From Diprion similis (Eukaryota > Arthropoda > Insecta > Hymenoptera > Diprionidae), in assembly GCF_021155765.1 (NCBI RefSeq), contig NC_060112.1, positions 10,974,001 through 11,038,000 on the forward strand: a stretch of 64,000 nt of DNA, in the 5' to 3' direction. The notes beneath the pieces were generated by a model. That model was not told where the DNA came from. It did not search any database and worked only from the letters and a program-made list of their open reading frames with translations. Shown here piece after piece: positions 25,961 through 39,310 of this stretch. The position numbers and the translations under genes are program-made. Numbering within the stretch: the first letter of the stretch is position 1; every line of letters starts with the position of its first letter.

Positions 25961-28277
25961 ACAAACAAGTACTTAACGAGACGAAATACTGTTCATCATT
26001 ACACTCTGTGAAATCTTGAAAATTTCTTACTTTCCAGGATTCGTACGAAAGCCTGCACAGTATGCTACATTCGAGTACAAAACCGGTTGAGTGAAGAAAA
26101 AAAAAACCGTTCACATCTTTCAACGTAAGTTTACAGACTTGATCAAGGTGAAGGTATACGAAACACTGAGCATGGCATCTGAAATCAAACAATTTTTTCA
26201 GATTCAACATCCGTCACAGTAAACCAGTTCGTCAACCGAACGATGGATTAAGAATGGCGTTTTATTCCAGTTAATTGAAAACAACAGACAATTTAATTTT
26301 TCCGACAGTAGAAATTTTGCCCAGAATTATCATGGAATAAAAACTTTTGTACCCATATCCATATATTTTTCTCTTTTCTTAATCCACAGCCTTGATACCT
26401 TGCCATAAACGTGGCAGTAGTACCAAGTTTATAAAAATTGGATGTCAAGAAATGACAATCTGTACCAAATTTGCTTATAAACCATCTAGATGCCGAATTT
26501 TTAGATTTTTTCATTCGGACACATCTTCGTTCCTAATTCCTTTTACAAGGATTACTTAATTTTACGTATAATTTATGTTGTCATTTGTTGACTTCTGTTA
26601 TCAAAATACAACAATGAGGGGAGGGCAACTTTACAACAAGCTTTGCAAATTACACGGCGTTAGTCTGGTGATATTCAAAATAAGGGTTTTCTTTAAATTT
26701 ACCTGTATGTATTCACAACCAATACGCTGACAGTTTGACGGGCGAGGATGAAGACATTGGGAAGTAATAAATAGTCCGTTTCGTACTTTGCATCACGTTA
26801 CACAAGGGTATATTTCATAACTTTCTGTACTGGTGTTCAGCAGGGTTTAGCCAAGGCGATCCAACGTTTGGCTCATCAGCCAATCGGTATAATTTGATGT
26901 ATTGGTATTATGCTTATTTTCCAAACCAACCTCAAGCAGTCTGTTAAATGATTTAGGCAGCTGACATCAAATTTGTCCGCAAGGATCATCAATCAAAATC
27001 GTTACCTTCACTTATTGTATTATCTCATTCTTCACTTTGTATCGTTAGCAATTCATGCTCAATAATAAGAAAATGTTGAATCGAACATCCCTCAACTAAG
27101 CATTCATATGTCCGATCCTTGAACTTAGAATTTGACATGAAATGTTTACCGACTTCACCTTTGAAAATATGTTTTAAAAATATGTAGTTTTCTTGACAAA
27201 TCATGAATGAAATTTTGCCACTATAAAAGCACATTAATCTGAAAAATGTCATCGCGATTCCGACTTTTCAATATCTAAGAATAACTCTTTGCATTTACAG
27301 ATTTGATTTTGTTGAGCCACACAATTTAGTATATTTCAATTCATAACGTTTTGTTTATTGTATTTTTATGATAGATATGTCAGACGATCCATGAATGGTA
27401 TGGATGTATTTAAAAAACGTCAATTGCGAATCAGACATTTCCTCATAGCTCGGTTTCATGTGAAAATGAAAGCATGCAGTATTACAAATTAGTTCTCCCA
27501 TATCGTCAAGCATACTGAAAGTGTGACTGTAAAAAGTGATAATCCTATCAGTCTTCGGGCATACTCAACTAGCTTTTTCACGATGCATACTTAGATAAAA
27601 TTATTCAACAGACTGCACAATATAAATATATAGCATTAGAAAATATCACTGAAAGAAAGAAATCAATATTGAGAATTGTTGAAGACTTAAATCATAAAAT
27701 CGCAACACGACACTGTAAATTATTTTCCAGTTTCAATATGTGATTGATCTTATTCGCTTTATAGTTCTGGAAATTAATTTCATCGATATGAAAAACATTT
27801 CGGTCGTTGAAGGGCCAAGTTTGAGAATGCCTATTGCGTATAGTACTTATAAAAAAGCGTGCTCTTTCTGAAGATGGAAAAAATAAAATTATCATAATTT
27901 TTTCCATAATGCTGGAGTTACAGCGGTAAGTAGCAGTATAGTGTGATACTTGACATTTCGACGGATAGGAAGAGACAATGTCCATGGCTACCCAATGACT
28001 CAGCTCCATATGATGCGAAATAATTGAACTCTAACCACCTTCGGAACAAATGGTATCACTCTCCAACTTTTGAGAGGCATTGCTCTACTAGGAGACTATA
28101 TTAGCACCGGACTCTTCAAAAATGTCCTGTATTACCCTCCATAGCGTTTGATTACAGTGCAATATAATAAGTAACTATATAAACTAACATTTTTTTCAAT
28201 TCAATAATTATTGTAATGATTAAAAATAACTAATTGATACATATATATGTATGAATGTGTATATATATATACATATG

Positions 28278-28308
<31 letters not shown>

Positions 28309-30012
28309 CCACACCTTATTATAACCACAATGAAGAAGTCGGCTATGTTTTTCTGTCTCTCATTTTGTCGTAGCGATCTTGGTATATAAGTATGTTAAGT
28401 ATTTACAATCTGAGAAATGTGTGATAATTGTTGTGTAGGCACTATGGCTTTGGATGTACGCTAAGTTTCTATGTTAGGGTACATCCGTAAGAAGCTTCTA
28501 AAATTGACGTTTCTCTATACACCCTGTGAAACATGTTTTTGTAAAGAAATTGTAGATAAAATTTCGATAATTTACCAATAAAAGACTCTCTTGTGTTCTT
28601 TTTAAAAAGCAGCTAGAGTACGAAAGGAGCACCGAAGTGAAAAGCAAACGAAAAATGTACTTTTTCCTTTTGTGACTCAACCCGTTGCATATTTGAGCTT
28701 AGGACGATGCATAATTTTCGGTCAATATCTTACATAAATCATTCCCAATTTTTTCTTAATATTGGTTCTGCTTCGTGTGCACAGACGTGTTTTGGGTAAT
28801 ACTTTGATTGAGGAAACGACGGTTTGTCATTCGCTTTTTACTTGTATTTGTGAATTTTTCTATGAACATAGTAATCCAAGTTTGTTTCATTATTTTACCG
28901 TATTGCACTCAGCGTACCGATACAGAAACATCTGCTTTAGAAGCTTCTTATTTGGGTCCAGAATAGTACAATATCCTGGTAATATCTTAGATATAATAAT
29001 ATTAATAATAATAATAATATTAAATATGCGTTTACATGTGATAATAACCTAGGGGATTTCTTGTACGATGCACGAGTCCGTCTCCATCCATTACAGATTT
29101 ACAGATACCCAATGGTTAACAGGTAATCTGTAGGTAGTAGTACATTTACAGTGAGGATATCAATTTTTGTGGTATGTAAGTCGACATTATATCTACTCCC
29201 TTTTTTTCCTTTTAATATACAGCGGGAGGTAAATTCATTACAAGTAATCCAAATTTGAAAAAATAAAAAAAAAAAAGTATTAAGGTAGGGACGTTTAAAT
29301 ATAATTTTCCCTTTGAACAACTTTATTAGCTGCTCAACGAGCATGCACGAGGATAAAAACTCTGACATCCAATCTATGAACGTACTATAATACAATGTAT
29401 ACACAATAAACGAGAAGAGAGATAATTAATATGATAAACATTTTGTGTCCTCAACAAGAAAGCATTGAAAATAAAGTACGTACAAAACAAATACAGACTC
29501 TACACAACTGAAAAAAAAATTCAAAAATTCAATAATATGCAGTAACATAATAAAATATAAAATGCAACGTGCTATCATTTCGTAAATGGAACGTTGTTTC
29601 AATATTCTGTACAAAAAAAATTTCAGGTTAACTAAGCGTACAATAGAAGAAAGATTTTTTGAGTAGACAACTCAGGATATTAAAATAACCGCGGGTCCTA
29701 CATTTTCTTTCAATTTTTTTCTTATCGCTTGTTACAAAACCCTAATTCCGCTTTTTCATACATGTGTATTATGCATATATTATGCATATATGAATATATT
29801 TTTTCGCGTTCCTCCTACTGCACTTTTTTTCTGTAACGGAGAGCCATAGAGGTCTAATTCCACTCTTCAGATAGATTCTCACACTAAAGTAAGCCAATTG
29901 TAAATTAGTGTCTCTACTTGAATTTTTGTAATTCTACCATTATTCGATACGATCTGATTTTTTTTTATCGGCACTGTAACACCAGCCTGAATCAGAATTT
30001 TTACATGCAATC
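25961..30012. other. Intergenic region between pumilio promoter and E2F 3' end
   Basis: About 4 kb of AT-rich DNA with no recognisable exon on either strand. It includes a TA/TATG microsatellite at 28241-28310 and a (TAA)n-like stretch at about 29000-29024. Part of the right side may be E2F 3' UTR if polyadenylation occurs further downstream than 30013. Confidence 0.6.
28241..28310. repeat. TA/TATG dinucleotide-rich microsatellite
   Basis: Compound run of TATATATG, TATGTATG and long TA units, able to form cruciforms. No gene association. Confidence 0.85.
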
Positions 30013-30018
30013 TTTATT
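30013..30018 (-). terminator. Candidate E2F polyadenylation signal AATAAA
   Basis: TTTATT on the plus strand reads AATAAA on the minus strand, about 265 bp after the E2F stop codon. It is the first canonical hexamer downstream that I found. Further AATAAA hexamers exist at greater distance (for example near 29320), so usage is uncertain. Confidence 0.45.
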
Positions 30019-30281
30019 ACAAATAGGATTCTTCTATGATGGGTACCTAATATGTGTTTTACCAAAATGTGTACGATCTATGATCTGTATAAAACCTGAG
30101 ATGGTAATTTTAATTTCTAGGTATAAAGTTTTAATGCTGATTTTCGAGGTAGAGATAACTCATGATTGACCAAACGTGGAGTTAGAACCCCAGGGTTTTC
30201 AGGTACAGAGTTATATTTGTAATTCCTAAGTTTGACTCGGAGACGAACCCAGAATAAAAAACTGTAATAATAATGGTGTTC

Positions 30282-33200
30282 CTAGAACTGGAAATCGAAG
30301 AGATCCGCCAAGCCCTCTCCTGTGTCTAACGAGAATGAATAATCGTTCTCCGAGAGAGGTGGTTCCAACGGAAGCAGCGGTTCATCAAAGTCTAGAATGT
30401 TCACATCTGAAACAGACAATCGAAAAATTTCAAAATATACAGCGAACTGCTGAAAAAATTGTTTTCACTTGTCTTTTGAGTAAAATATCTTGTCTGAAAA
30501 AATATCTTCATTACAAGTTTGTAGTCTCAAATTATAATATTAGCGCACATATAGGAGTAGTTGATTATTCTTAAAATCACATTTTCACCTTAATTAAGAA
30601 GTTAGTATCAAAGCAGTTTTATGTCGATAGCCACAGTTGTATACAGATAATCTCAATTGCTATCATGCGCTAAAAGATAGTTTCCAAGCAGAATGCGAAG
30701 GGTTTATGTAGTCACCAAATTTTTCGTGCATGTAATATACTGTAATAACATTGCTAATCGTAAGGCCAACATTTAATGATCACATTTGCACAGTAATCGT
30801 CATACAGCCATCTTGAAGAGGTTGACTTAGAACTCTTGAATTTTTTCAATCTAACACATAAAATTACCCTCGCAGTTTTCATCTTATTTAAATTAGGTAA
30901 CAAGTGCATTCATATCCTCTTCATTACTAAACATGTACATAGCATAATTCAATATAGTCATAAATGATTTCAAATTATTAGAGTTCTTAGCAAATTGCTA
31001 ATTAAGATTTAAGAGACGGAACATATTACTAAAAATTGCGATATAATATTTGAGCAAATGAAAATGGGTAAAACCATAGTAAAACCTGACTGGATAAATT
31101 TTTCCAAGATAATCAATAAAGTGCAAGAATATTTCTAAAACATACCTTATCATATCACACAATTTGCTGCTCAAAACCGTTACCTAACTAGAACTCAGCC
31201 TGTGATGTGACTTTTTTTCAAATAACACACAAGTCACAGCCAGAGCTCCAACAGGGAGCGGCTAATCATTGGCTGTCAGTTCAACATAGTCAGCCTAGTG
31301 AAAATAACGATAACAATAAAATAGTGTCAAAGTTTCTTCTTATTTCTGCATTCTATTCTCACAAGTCATATTCATACATTGATTTGTTTTTCGTGTCAGC
31401 TACCCTGTTTTTGCATTTCAAATTATCAGACTGTGCGTGTTGCTCGATATGCCAATATGTACAAAGCCTGTAGGATGTTACTGCATTTAAGCAAGCAGTC
31501 TCTGGAGGCCTTTCTTCTTACCTGTTATTTCACTTACAAATACGAAGAGGTATTTCATTACAAGCTTTAAATCACAATGAGCTACAGTCTTAGAACATCC
31601 TTAGACATGTATCCTTGGTACAGAAACGTGAAGAATGATGATACATAAGTTCACGAGGTCAGTTACGTTCTTTACGCAAAGAATTTACTGCATCACTACG
31701 AAAAAAATGGACAACATTGCTCTTGATACTAATCAAGTAAGTTTAAAGTTGAAATGACCGGTGCAAATTACTTTCGGAAGTAGACCTTCGTTTTCGGCAC
31801 CAATAAACAGCAATAGTAGATACCCTGCTTACATCTCAAATAATACAAATACACCCAACGAATGTTTAACAATAGTGTTTATTAAAAAATAGAAAATAAA
31901 TCATACATTAGTGGCAGAAAAAATAAAATAATTTGCTAATAAAATCTCATGCAGGAAATAAAAGAAAAAAAATGTAAGTGTATCTTATCCAGAATGAACA
32001 AGATTTCTGGAAAATTGTGCTAATCAGAGTGGAAAAAACGAGTAAGAGTCACTGCGGAATATAAATTCCGTTCAAGCATTCATTACCACATGCTTACCAG
32101 TTCAAGAAAATCTATAAATGCATGGAGAATGGTTGACGTTAGCAGTGCCAAGAAAAAATGAAATATTGAACGAGATGAAATACAAATAAATGAAGCTAGT
32201 TAATAAGCGCACATAAAAGCACTCACAATCTGGTGTGACAAATGCGGTATTTGTTTTTCTAGTTCCTCGTTATGAGAAAATTAACTGTGATTAGAGCATA
32301 AAAACGTCAAAGATTTTTTAACAGTTAGGTAGTTATCTACACGAACGTTTACAGTAACTTTTCAAATAAAAATGGATTTTGAAACTATAAGTTGAATGAA
32401 GATGTTATCTTATTGACGATCAATAAACAAATAAATTGTGCTGTATCGTAAAACCTTCATTAACTTTAGATAAAAAAAAAAAAAAATTTAAATAAAATAA
32501 AATAATATCTTCATGGTGGGCAAAAAAGGAATAACATAGGAATGAAATATGAATCAGTTGGCAACACTAAGAATATGTTCGAGGTTCTAGAATACTCTGG
32601 TAAAACCTTATATCTAACAACAGACTACTCAAAATGGCGCCTGAATTTAGGAGGGATTATTCATAAATCTCTGCAGCAGATAAAGTATTACTTGTCAATT
32701 GAAATTTTTTGTTTCACAATTAGTTGAAATGTAAAAAAATATAAAGTTACACGGAACAGAGGCAGAAATGTGTCAAAGCAAACGGGGTATGAAATATCAT
32801 ACCTTGTGCGACGTTCTGGTCTTCGGTTTGCAGCTGGAATCTACCGCCACCCATTGGCCCAAAGTCATCAGACTCACACAGGAGCGCATCTCTGAGGCCT
32901 GTGGAAGTTGTAGGCGTGGGAGAGGGAGGATTCGTGACTGTGCTGGTTCTACTGGTGGTCGAGGGGGTAGATTCAATCTGGGTTTCACCCCCATTGACGA
33001 GAAGTTCAGGAGGTAGAGGAGGCATTTCAATTTTTGGTCGAGGATTCGTCATTGGACTTCTAGGACTATTTGACACCTTCAAACCTGGGTCATCCGGGCA
33101 CAAGAATACTTCGATTTCACCATGCGAAGATCTCATATACATTTGCAACTGAAACAGAGAAATTTTCAGAGCCGTTCTATTAGTGTTGGAATAATTGCAT

Positions 33201-35647
33201 TGTCATAAGTATTCCACAAAAATATTGTCAACGAAATCGAGGTGAAGCACTTTTGAGTGAAGCCTGAATGCGAAACAAATTTCGTTCATAGATTTGTAAA
33301 TTCATAATGAGAAAATCACCCGTGGTTCCCCGAACGGACTGATGGGCTGGGGGACATGGAGGGTAGCCTCTGGTGGTGCCTTTACTGCCATTATAGCTTG
33401 TTCTCGGTAAGCTGTTACTGAACGTAAGTCGTGGTAAGTTACATAGGCATATTGTCTATCGGCACCCAGTTCGCGCAAATTCTTTTCAGCCCCGTGTATC
33501 AGTCGGTCTAATGTATTTTCCTTAGCTTCCAAATCAGCTACTTCTCTCCTCAGATCAACAACGTCAAACTGCTCGCCAGGTAGTTGACCACCTCTGAAAA
33601 TTTGAGAAATATAATATAAATTCAAAGTAATGAATATAGCAAGAAAATATCTGATTTTAAATTAATTAAAAATTACTAAACTTTCAAGGTTGAAATTTTC
33701 GTGGTTAAAACTTACTTCCATTGTATGTTGTTTTTGCTCTTTTTCTCAAGTATCCCAATTCCTTCAAGCACATTTGTTATGTCGTATATGCGCCGCTTTT
33801 GAACTTCCAATTTTTCAGAAGCTACATTCAAGTCCACAACACCGTCACGACTGTTCTCGACCAAATGTATAAACTTTTTGGTTAACAAGCTTAAAGACGT
33901 ATCATATCTTGTCCTTTCAACAGTCTTATCTGTAAAGGTTAAATGATTGAATTATGATTAGTACGACGTTCAGAACCATAACATTTTACAAGCATTACCA
34001 TAAATTTGCAAAATGTAAATCATAGCACTAGAAACAAACAAGGAATAATATAACCTATTTCAATGTCGCGCTGAATTTTACATAAATTTCCTAACCATTT
34101 GTTCAAGAAAATAGACCACTGTCGCAAAAAGGTTTTTGTATTTGAATTAAATCAAGTAACTCAGCCGATTACTGTTTGTAAATCGAACATTTTCTTTGCC
34201 AATAAAATAATCGAAATAGCTAATTTTCTATGGCAAATAATGACATTTTTCGGACATAAAAAACCAGACAAGAAAGAAAGTAGAGTTTTCACCTTACAGT
34301 AATATTACTTAGAAAACAAATATTCACTTTTAGTCGGTGTATGTCCAGTTAAAGAATTAGATCCAGATCGTCTGCGCTTTCCTCGTGGAGCCTTAAAACC
34401 GGACTGACTTGTGCCTGTGGAACCGACTTCCAAGTTCAGTCTTCTTTTTACAGCCTGAACTGAAATCTGTCAAGAGAATGATTCAATTATTTCCGCATTA
34501 GTATCTCGAATGAAGTTTGGGTAATAAGACTTCAAGACTTAGTAGCAGTAGCTACAACAGGTAAATGTAAGCAGAGAAGCATACTGTTACACATTATTAT
34601 TTTAGCTGGTAAATATTACATTTTATGACAGTTCTATTATTTACAATTAATAGTAGCGCAAATTATGAGCCAATTTCTTCAGTATTGTGCTAATAGTGTT
34701 AATTTCTCATTTTGAATTTCAACATTAGCCAGCTCCAGAGTTATTGAATATATACCACCAAAATGTTGAGAATACGATAAGAATAATTTTCTTAATCGTT
34801 TCAGTAAGATGTTACAACTTTCTTCTCATCACTCATGCACAGAGTTTGGGGCTTATCACCGTTTGAAAAAGTTAAACTCAACAATTGGGCTAATAACACA
34901 GATCATGTTAATATATTTATCCAGAAAGTTTCTTGTCTCTTCATAATTTCTCTGATTTTTAACGAATAAACCTCTAAGATATAGGTATGTAAATTCACCT
35001 GTAATCTCAAGTCTATTTTCCAAGAACATATGATGAGCAAGAACGGGTTCATCATTACAGTAAATCAATTGAGATTTTCTACAAAAGTAAATATTTGTGT
35101 TCATTCTATTTCTATAAGTTTTTTTTTAATTATTTAATTCTGATATGACTATGCTATTTCGTTAATATAAAATTTATGATTGTTTTATGTTGAAAACAGA
35201 TAATAAATCCTAATATATAACCCATTGCAAATCTTGTCTGCTATTACTCCCAAATGAATGAATTCCAGTTGAAAGGTGCAAAGAAACTATAAATTGAATC
35301 TAGCAATTAGAATACTTCTCCTTTTATTATACTTAAGCCTTACTAAGCCCCAGAAAAATTTCTAGATTCATTAATGGCAGGTTGCTCAATTTTTCATTTT
35401 AATTAGAGAAAATTTGATTATGGCTTGTTAAATATACTCTAAATTTTCAAGAATTTCTAGATCAAAGATTTGTGATTGGCAAATTATCACGACATTTGAT
35501 CATCATCAAGTAGTAATAAATTACATATCCATCCTTCAACAGAACTTAAAGCCAATGATGATGTCATGATGACTACATTATTTTTTTATAAATACAAAAC
35601 CAATATAATAACATACCAATTGTTTTTTTTTTTTTTTTTTTTACACA

Positions 35648-35682
<35 letters not shown>

Positions 35683-38067
35683 GAAGGAAAAAAATTGGTA
35701 TATTTTGATACTGGTTTTGTATTGATAAAAAAATAATATACGTATCGATCTGATTGTGAATACTACTGAAGTAGATTTGCAAAGGACGAAGAATAATGAT
35801 AGAGTTTATGAATTCATTGATACTTTGTGTAAATTCCGAAGATTAGATAAATCTTTCTGACTTATCCTAGTTTATCCAAGTTTGTAAGAACTTTGGTCTG
35901 ACAGCTGTCATTGGCCTTTACTTCAAGTCCTTGGCCAAATCTTACCTAATGTACTTCTAATTGCAGGGTTAAAAATTTTTTTTGCATATCGCGTCTTCAA
36001 ACCATGGCATAGCTGTGCTATGATGTAAACAAAACTGGTTTCCCTGTACAACTCTCATGTTTTACCTTTTGGAAGGCAAACCAAAGCAACTGCCATGCAA
36101 TATATTAAACTTCTTTAACAATTGGTTCATGTTGACAAGACCTAGCTTGCTTAGTGCTGCGTCGCTGTTAAGAGTGATCCAAACGAGGCAAAGTGAATTC
36201 TTAATCATGATACTAACATGAAAATGTGAAAAACATGGGAAATGTAATTGGATCATATAATTGTTGATTGAAAGAAATTCTTTTCGATACTATAGGACAG
36301 TGAGAAATTTCGAAAGTCTCCATTCTTCAACCCCATGATTGAATGAAAATTAAAACATTACCTGTAAAAGCAGTTTTTCAAAATTAAATAGTGAGAGACT
36401 CAGGAAACTGGTCTTTGTTTTAATATTATCAGTATAACGACAATGCAAATTAAATATTCATAGGAAACTGCACGGTTGTAATGTAAATAAATAATGCTGA
36501 TATGCCTAGTTGTTTAAAGGCATGGCATGGCATGGCACATGTGGAAAAATGGCAGATATGGCAAGAGTATTACAATCAAGAAGAACATAGAATGTGAAAT
36601 CATTACTGTATGGTATGAAAAAACGATTTAAAAACTGCAGCAGCGCTTAGTGTCCATGTAATACCAAGTCTGGGCGATTTATACTAGTATGAAAATAGAA
36701 AACTTTTCATACCAATGTTCCCTTACATCAAGAAGAACAGTCCAGTGTTTTTTACTCGCCAAACATCAAAAATAAACATTTTAATGTTTTCACAGACTGG
36801 CTTTTAGCTGCAGTAACTTATAAACTCATTTTGCACGAGAATACGTTCGGATGTAAAATGAGACAGAATCAGAAAAGATGCAACGTGAGTTCGGCAAGAT
36901 TGTACAAATAAATTTTCCAAGCATTTTAAACATGTTAGTTTCCTGAATTCTCAAAACTTAGATACAATGAAATAAAACCTTGAAGTTACAACAAGTTTTC
37001 GGATTGTTGTAGTACACTTTGCTGACGTGGCAATTTATATTGCAATCGTTTGTGAGGAAAATAATCAAAATTTAGGCAAGGAAATTTCACGCTGCTCAAA
37101 ATCCATGTGAGAAGAGTATCATGAGATAATAAATTAGTCGAATTAAAACACTTAAAAATTCTATCGATAAAAGTTTCAGTCCAAAGTCCGAACTCAAATA
37201 TTGCAAACTTCACTGGTTGAAAAGGACCTGAAGGTTGTTATGATTACTATTAAGGATTCGTCATCCTTGATCGACAATTAGGGACTTGATAAAAGGCTCA
37301 GGTGTTCACAAACGAAGAGCGAAGTTGTTGAAGATAATTTTTAAAACGATGAATAGAAATGCATGTTGATCATCACGTTACCTCTGCACGAGGAGGTGGC
37401 TGTGGAGGTCTTCTCGATATTTGATAACTAGGTGTTTGACCATACTGATGATCCTGTAGATGGGGACTCGGTGTTTCTTCAGCTATCCTTTGAGTTTGTA
37501 CTTCGTCTATGGAGCCCTCGTCAATGAAAAGTGGCTCTGACTTCACTGAGTATCACAAGGAAAATTCACTGGACTTTAATTAAAAATTACAAATAACATC
37601 TGCTAAGGATATATTTGAAGCAACCATTTAACTTTGAATAAAATATGAACGAACATTTATCACTGAGAGTTAAATCCCGACTTACCGATTAATATTTTAA
37701 ACTTGAATAGAGATTCACAGAAATAAAATATTCAACTTCCCAAGGTAGACTATTTCAGTAAACTCAAATATATACCATTGATAAAAAAAAGAGCTACAGG
37801 ACCCTCACAACTCAAGAGTCTCTTCCAGCTGTTATAAATTTAGGTCAGTATTCAGTTTCGGCTACACTTTATTATCGGCGTGAGTTTCTAACGAGTATGA
37901 CATACAGCAGGGTCCTGTTTTATAGGTGAGTAATGCCTAGGGAGTATAAAGGTGCAGAAATATAAATTGAAATGCTCAGGGTGCTTACCTAGCTTGGTGT
38001 GGGCCATGTCGGGTGTGACAGACCCAGCTGGGTCTTCGAGGACCACTTGTCTCCTAGCACGAGGCAT
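30282..38067 (-). CDS. E2f1: E2F-family transcription factor, activator type (complete, seven exons)
   Basis: E2F binds DNA as a heterodimer with DP and drives S-phase genes until restrained by the retinoblastoma protein. Coding exons, right to left: 37989-38067 (start MPRARRQ), 37382-37545, 34328-34466, 33716-33929, 33320-33593, 32803-33148 and 30282-30406. They total 1341 nt, 446 residues, and all phases join. Visible parts are a cyclin A-type motif VKRRLNLE (about residues 87-94); a basic patch PRGKRRR; the winged-helix DNA-binding domain (about 128-199) with TRYDTSL and [14 protein letters not shown]; the dimerisation coiled coil from about residue 207 ([20 protein letters not shown]); the marked box ending [11 protein letters not shown]; a Pro/Ser/Thr-rich linker; and the C-terminal RB-binding motif DYSF, GEG and DLFD. 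Having both the cyclin A motif and the RB motif marks an activator E2F. Length agrees with human E2F1 (437 residues). A pyrimidine-rich acceptor just upstream of the start suggests an untranslated first exon near 38757-39300. Confidence 0.96.
35577..35738. repeat. Large AT-rich inverted repeat inside an E2F intron
   Basis: Left arm 35577-35621 and right arm 35693-35738 are inverted copies differing at about five positions. They flank a poly(T) run of 20 bases and two TA microsatellites. The folded stem is about 45 bp. It may be a MITE whose loop has been invaded by microsatellite expansion, or an hpRNA-like hairpin in the E2F pre-mRNA. Confidence 0.6.
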
Positions 38068-39310
38068 TGTAAAAATTTCTGCCGCTGTGTTAACGAGAAA
38101 GAGGAATAAATATTTGATATCAGAAGAATAGATGTATCGGAGGATCAAGGGGTTGCAAGTAAAAGTACCATGACCAACGTGTCTAAATAAAGAATGAACT
38201 GAGATTGCCAATTGTTTTGCCAAACGAAAATTGCGCGTGGATTTAGCCGGTTTTGTGCTTCCTTGTTTTCGGCACGTAAGAATGAACTAATTTGAAGAGT
38301 GATAAAAACATTAATGATAATAACGATTATCTGTAACACATTACATCCTGATATAATTGGGTGTTACCCTCGCGAAATGATTTTATTTCGTCGAGACGAT
38401 GGTTAACGGTCAAAAGGAAGGGCGTGAATTTCGGAAGTTTAAGGAGTCGGTGAAATATATGGAATTCCTCAAATTTCAACCGTAATGACCACAGGACTTT
38501 TCGGCGACACGTATTAAAGGGCGGCTGCCCGTGGAATATTATTCGTTTTCTTTTTTTGCTCTCTCTCACGTTCTATCCAAACATATTTCTAGGCCTAATC
38601 CGGACGTTTGATAACTAGTTTTCTTTCGTCTAGTCACCTCTTTGTGCTATCTATTGTTTTAAGATGACTCGGACTGCCTACGACAAATGTTAATCCACGC
38701 TCCGAAAAGGGATATATACGTGCGACGAGGTGCTCGGTGTGAAGATTTTTACTTACTTGGGATTCGGAGACGTGTGTATATATTTTGAGAGGAATCGTCT
38801 TCTTTCCGCTTCCGAACGTGACAGTATTAACGACCTTTTGAAATATTCATTTTCATACAACGTGGCGTTTGGCGTACGTTTAATAAATGAAAATCGGAAA
38901 ATAACGATACGCTTTAATGCTCGAAGGATATCTAAAGTCGTACGGGCTCGCAGCCAGGCTCTCTGTCTCTACCGCATTCGAGCGGTATCCATTTTCTCCT
39001 AAGCACACGGCCCTTGAATTATCCCTGTAACTTTTCAACGCGTTGCTGGATCTCGGGTAAAAAAATATTGGGAGTCGCGGGATAAAATGAGCTTTAATAC
39101 GAGCCTACGAGTATCATATTTACTCCACCGGATGGCAAGGAAATAATTATTCTTCTGATTCGCACACGAGGCCGGCTCGTGAGCTGGGTCGCGCTGGCAA
39201 CTGGCTAAGCTAGGAGGCTAGACGGACGCGTGTGTGTGTGTCGGCAAGGGCCATCTGCTGGCCGAGGAGAAAGCGAATGCGCGCCAAAACACCAACTCGT
39301 ATTTCCCGCA
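38068..39310 (-). promoter_or_regulatory. E2F 5' region: probable untranslated exon and promoter
   Basis: Upstream of the E2F start, the minus strand has a good acceptor (pyrimidine run, then AACACAG, at about 38089) and, further up, a consensus donor CCAA|GTAAGT with the exon ending at 38757. This implies a non-coding first exon between 38757 and a start site near 39,250. The zone 39170-39480 is GC-rich and contains two exact E2F sites. No TATA box was found. Exon limits are inferred. Confidence 0.5.
39281..39309. promoter_or_regulatory. Pair of consensus E2F-binding sites
   Basis: GCGCCAAA at 39281-39288 is the reverse complement of TTTGGCGC, and TTTCCCGC lies at 39302-39309. Both match TTTSSCGC exactly and sit 21 bp apart (start to start) in the GC-rich region upstream of the E2F gene. 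Known E2F1 promoters are autoregulated through such sites; function here is inferred. Confidence 0.6.

Noticed and set aside
25698-26210. 170-codon minus-strand frame
   Set aside because: It crosses the GC-rich pumilio promoter, has a patchy composition with many cysteines and arginines, and shows no domain or splice logic. Probably a by-product of GC content.
30019-30281. Pumilio response elements in the E2F 3' UTR
   Set aside because: Pumilio is known to repress E2F3 in mammals, so I searched the probable 3' UTR for TGTANATA on the coding strand and found none between the stop and the first polyadenylation signal.
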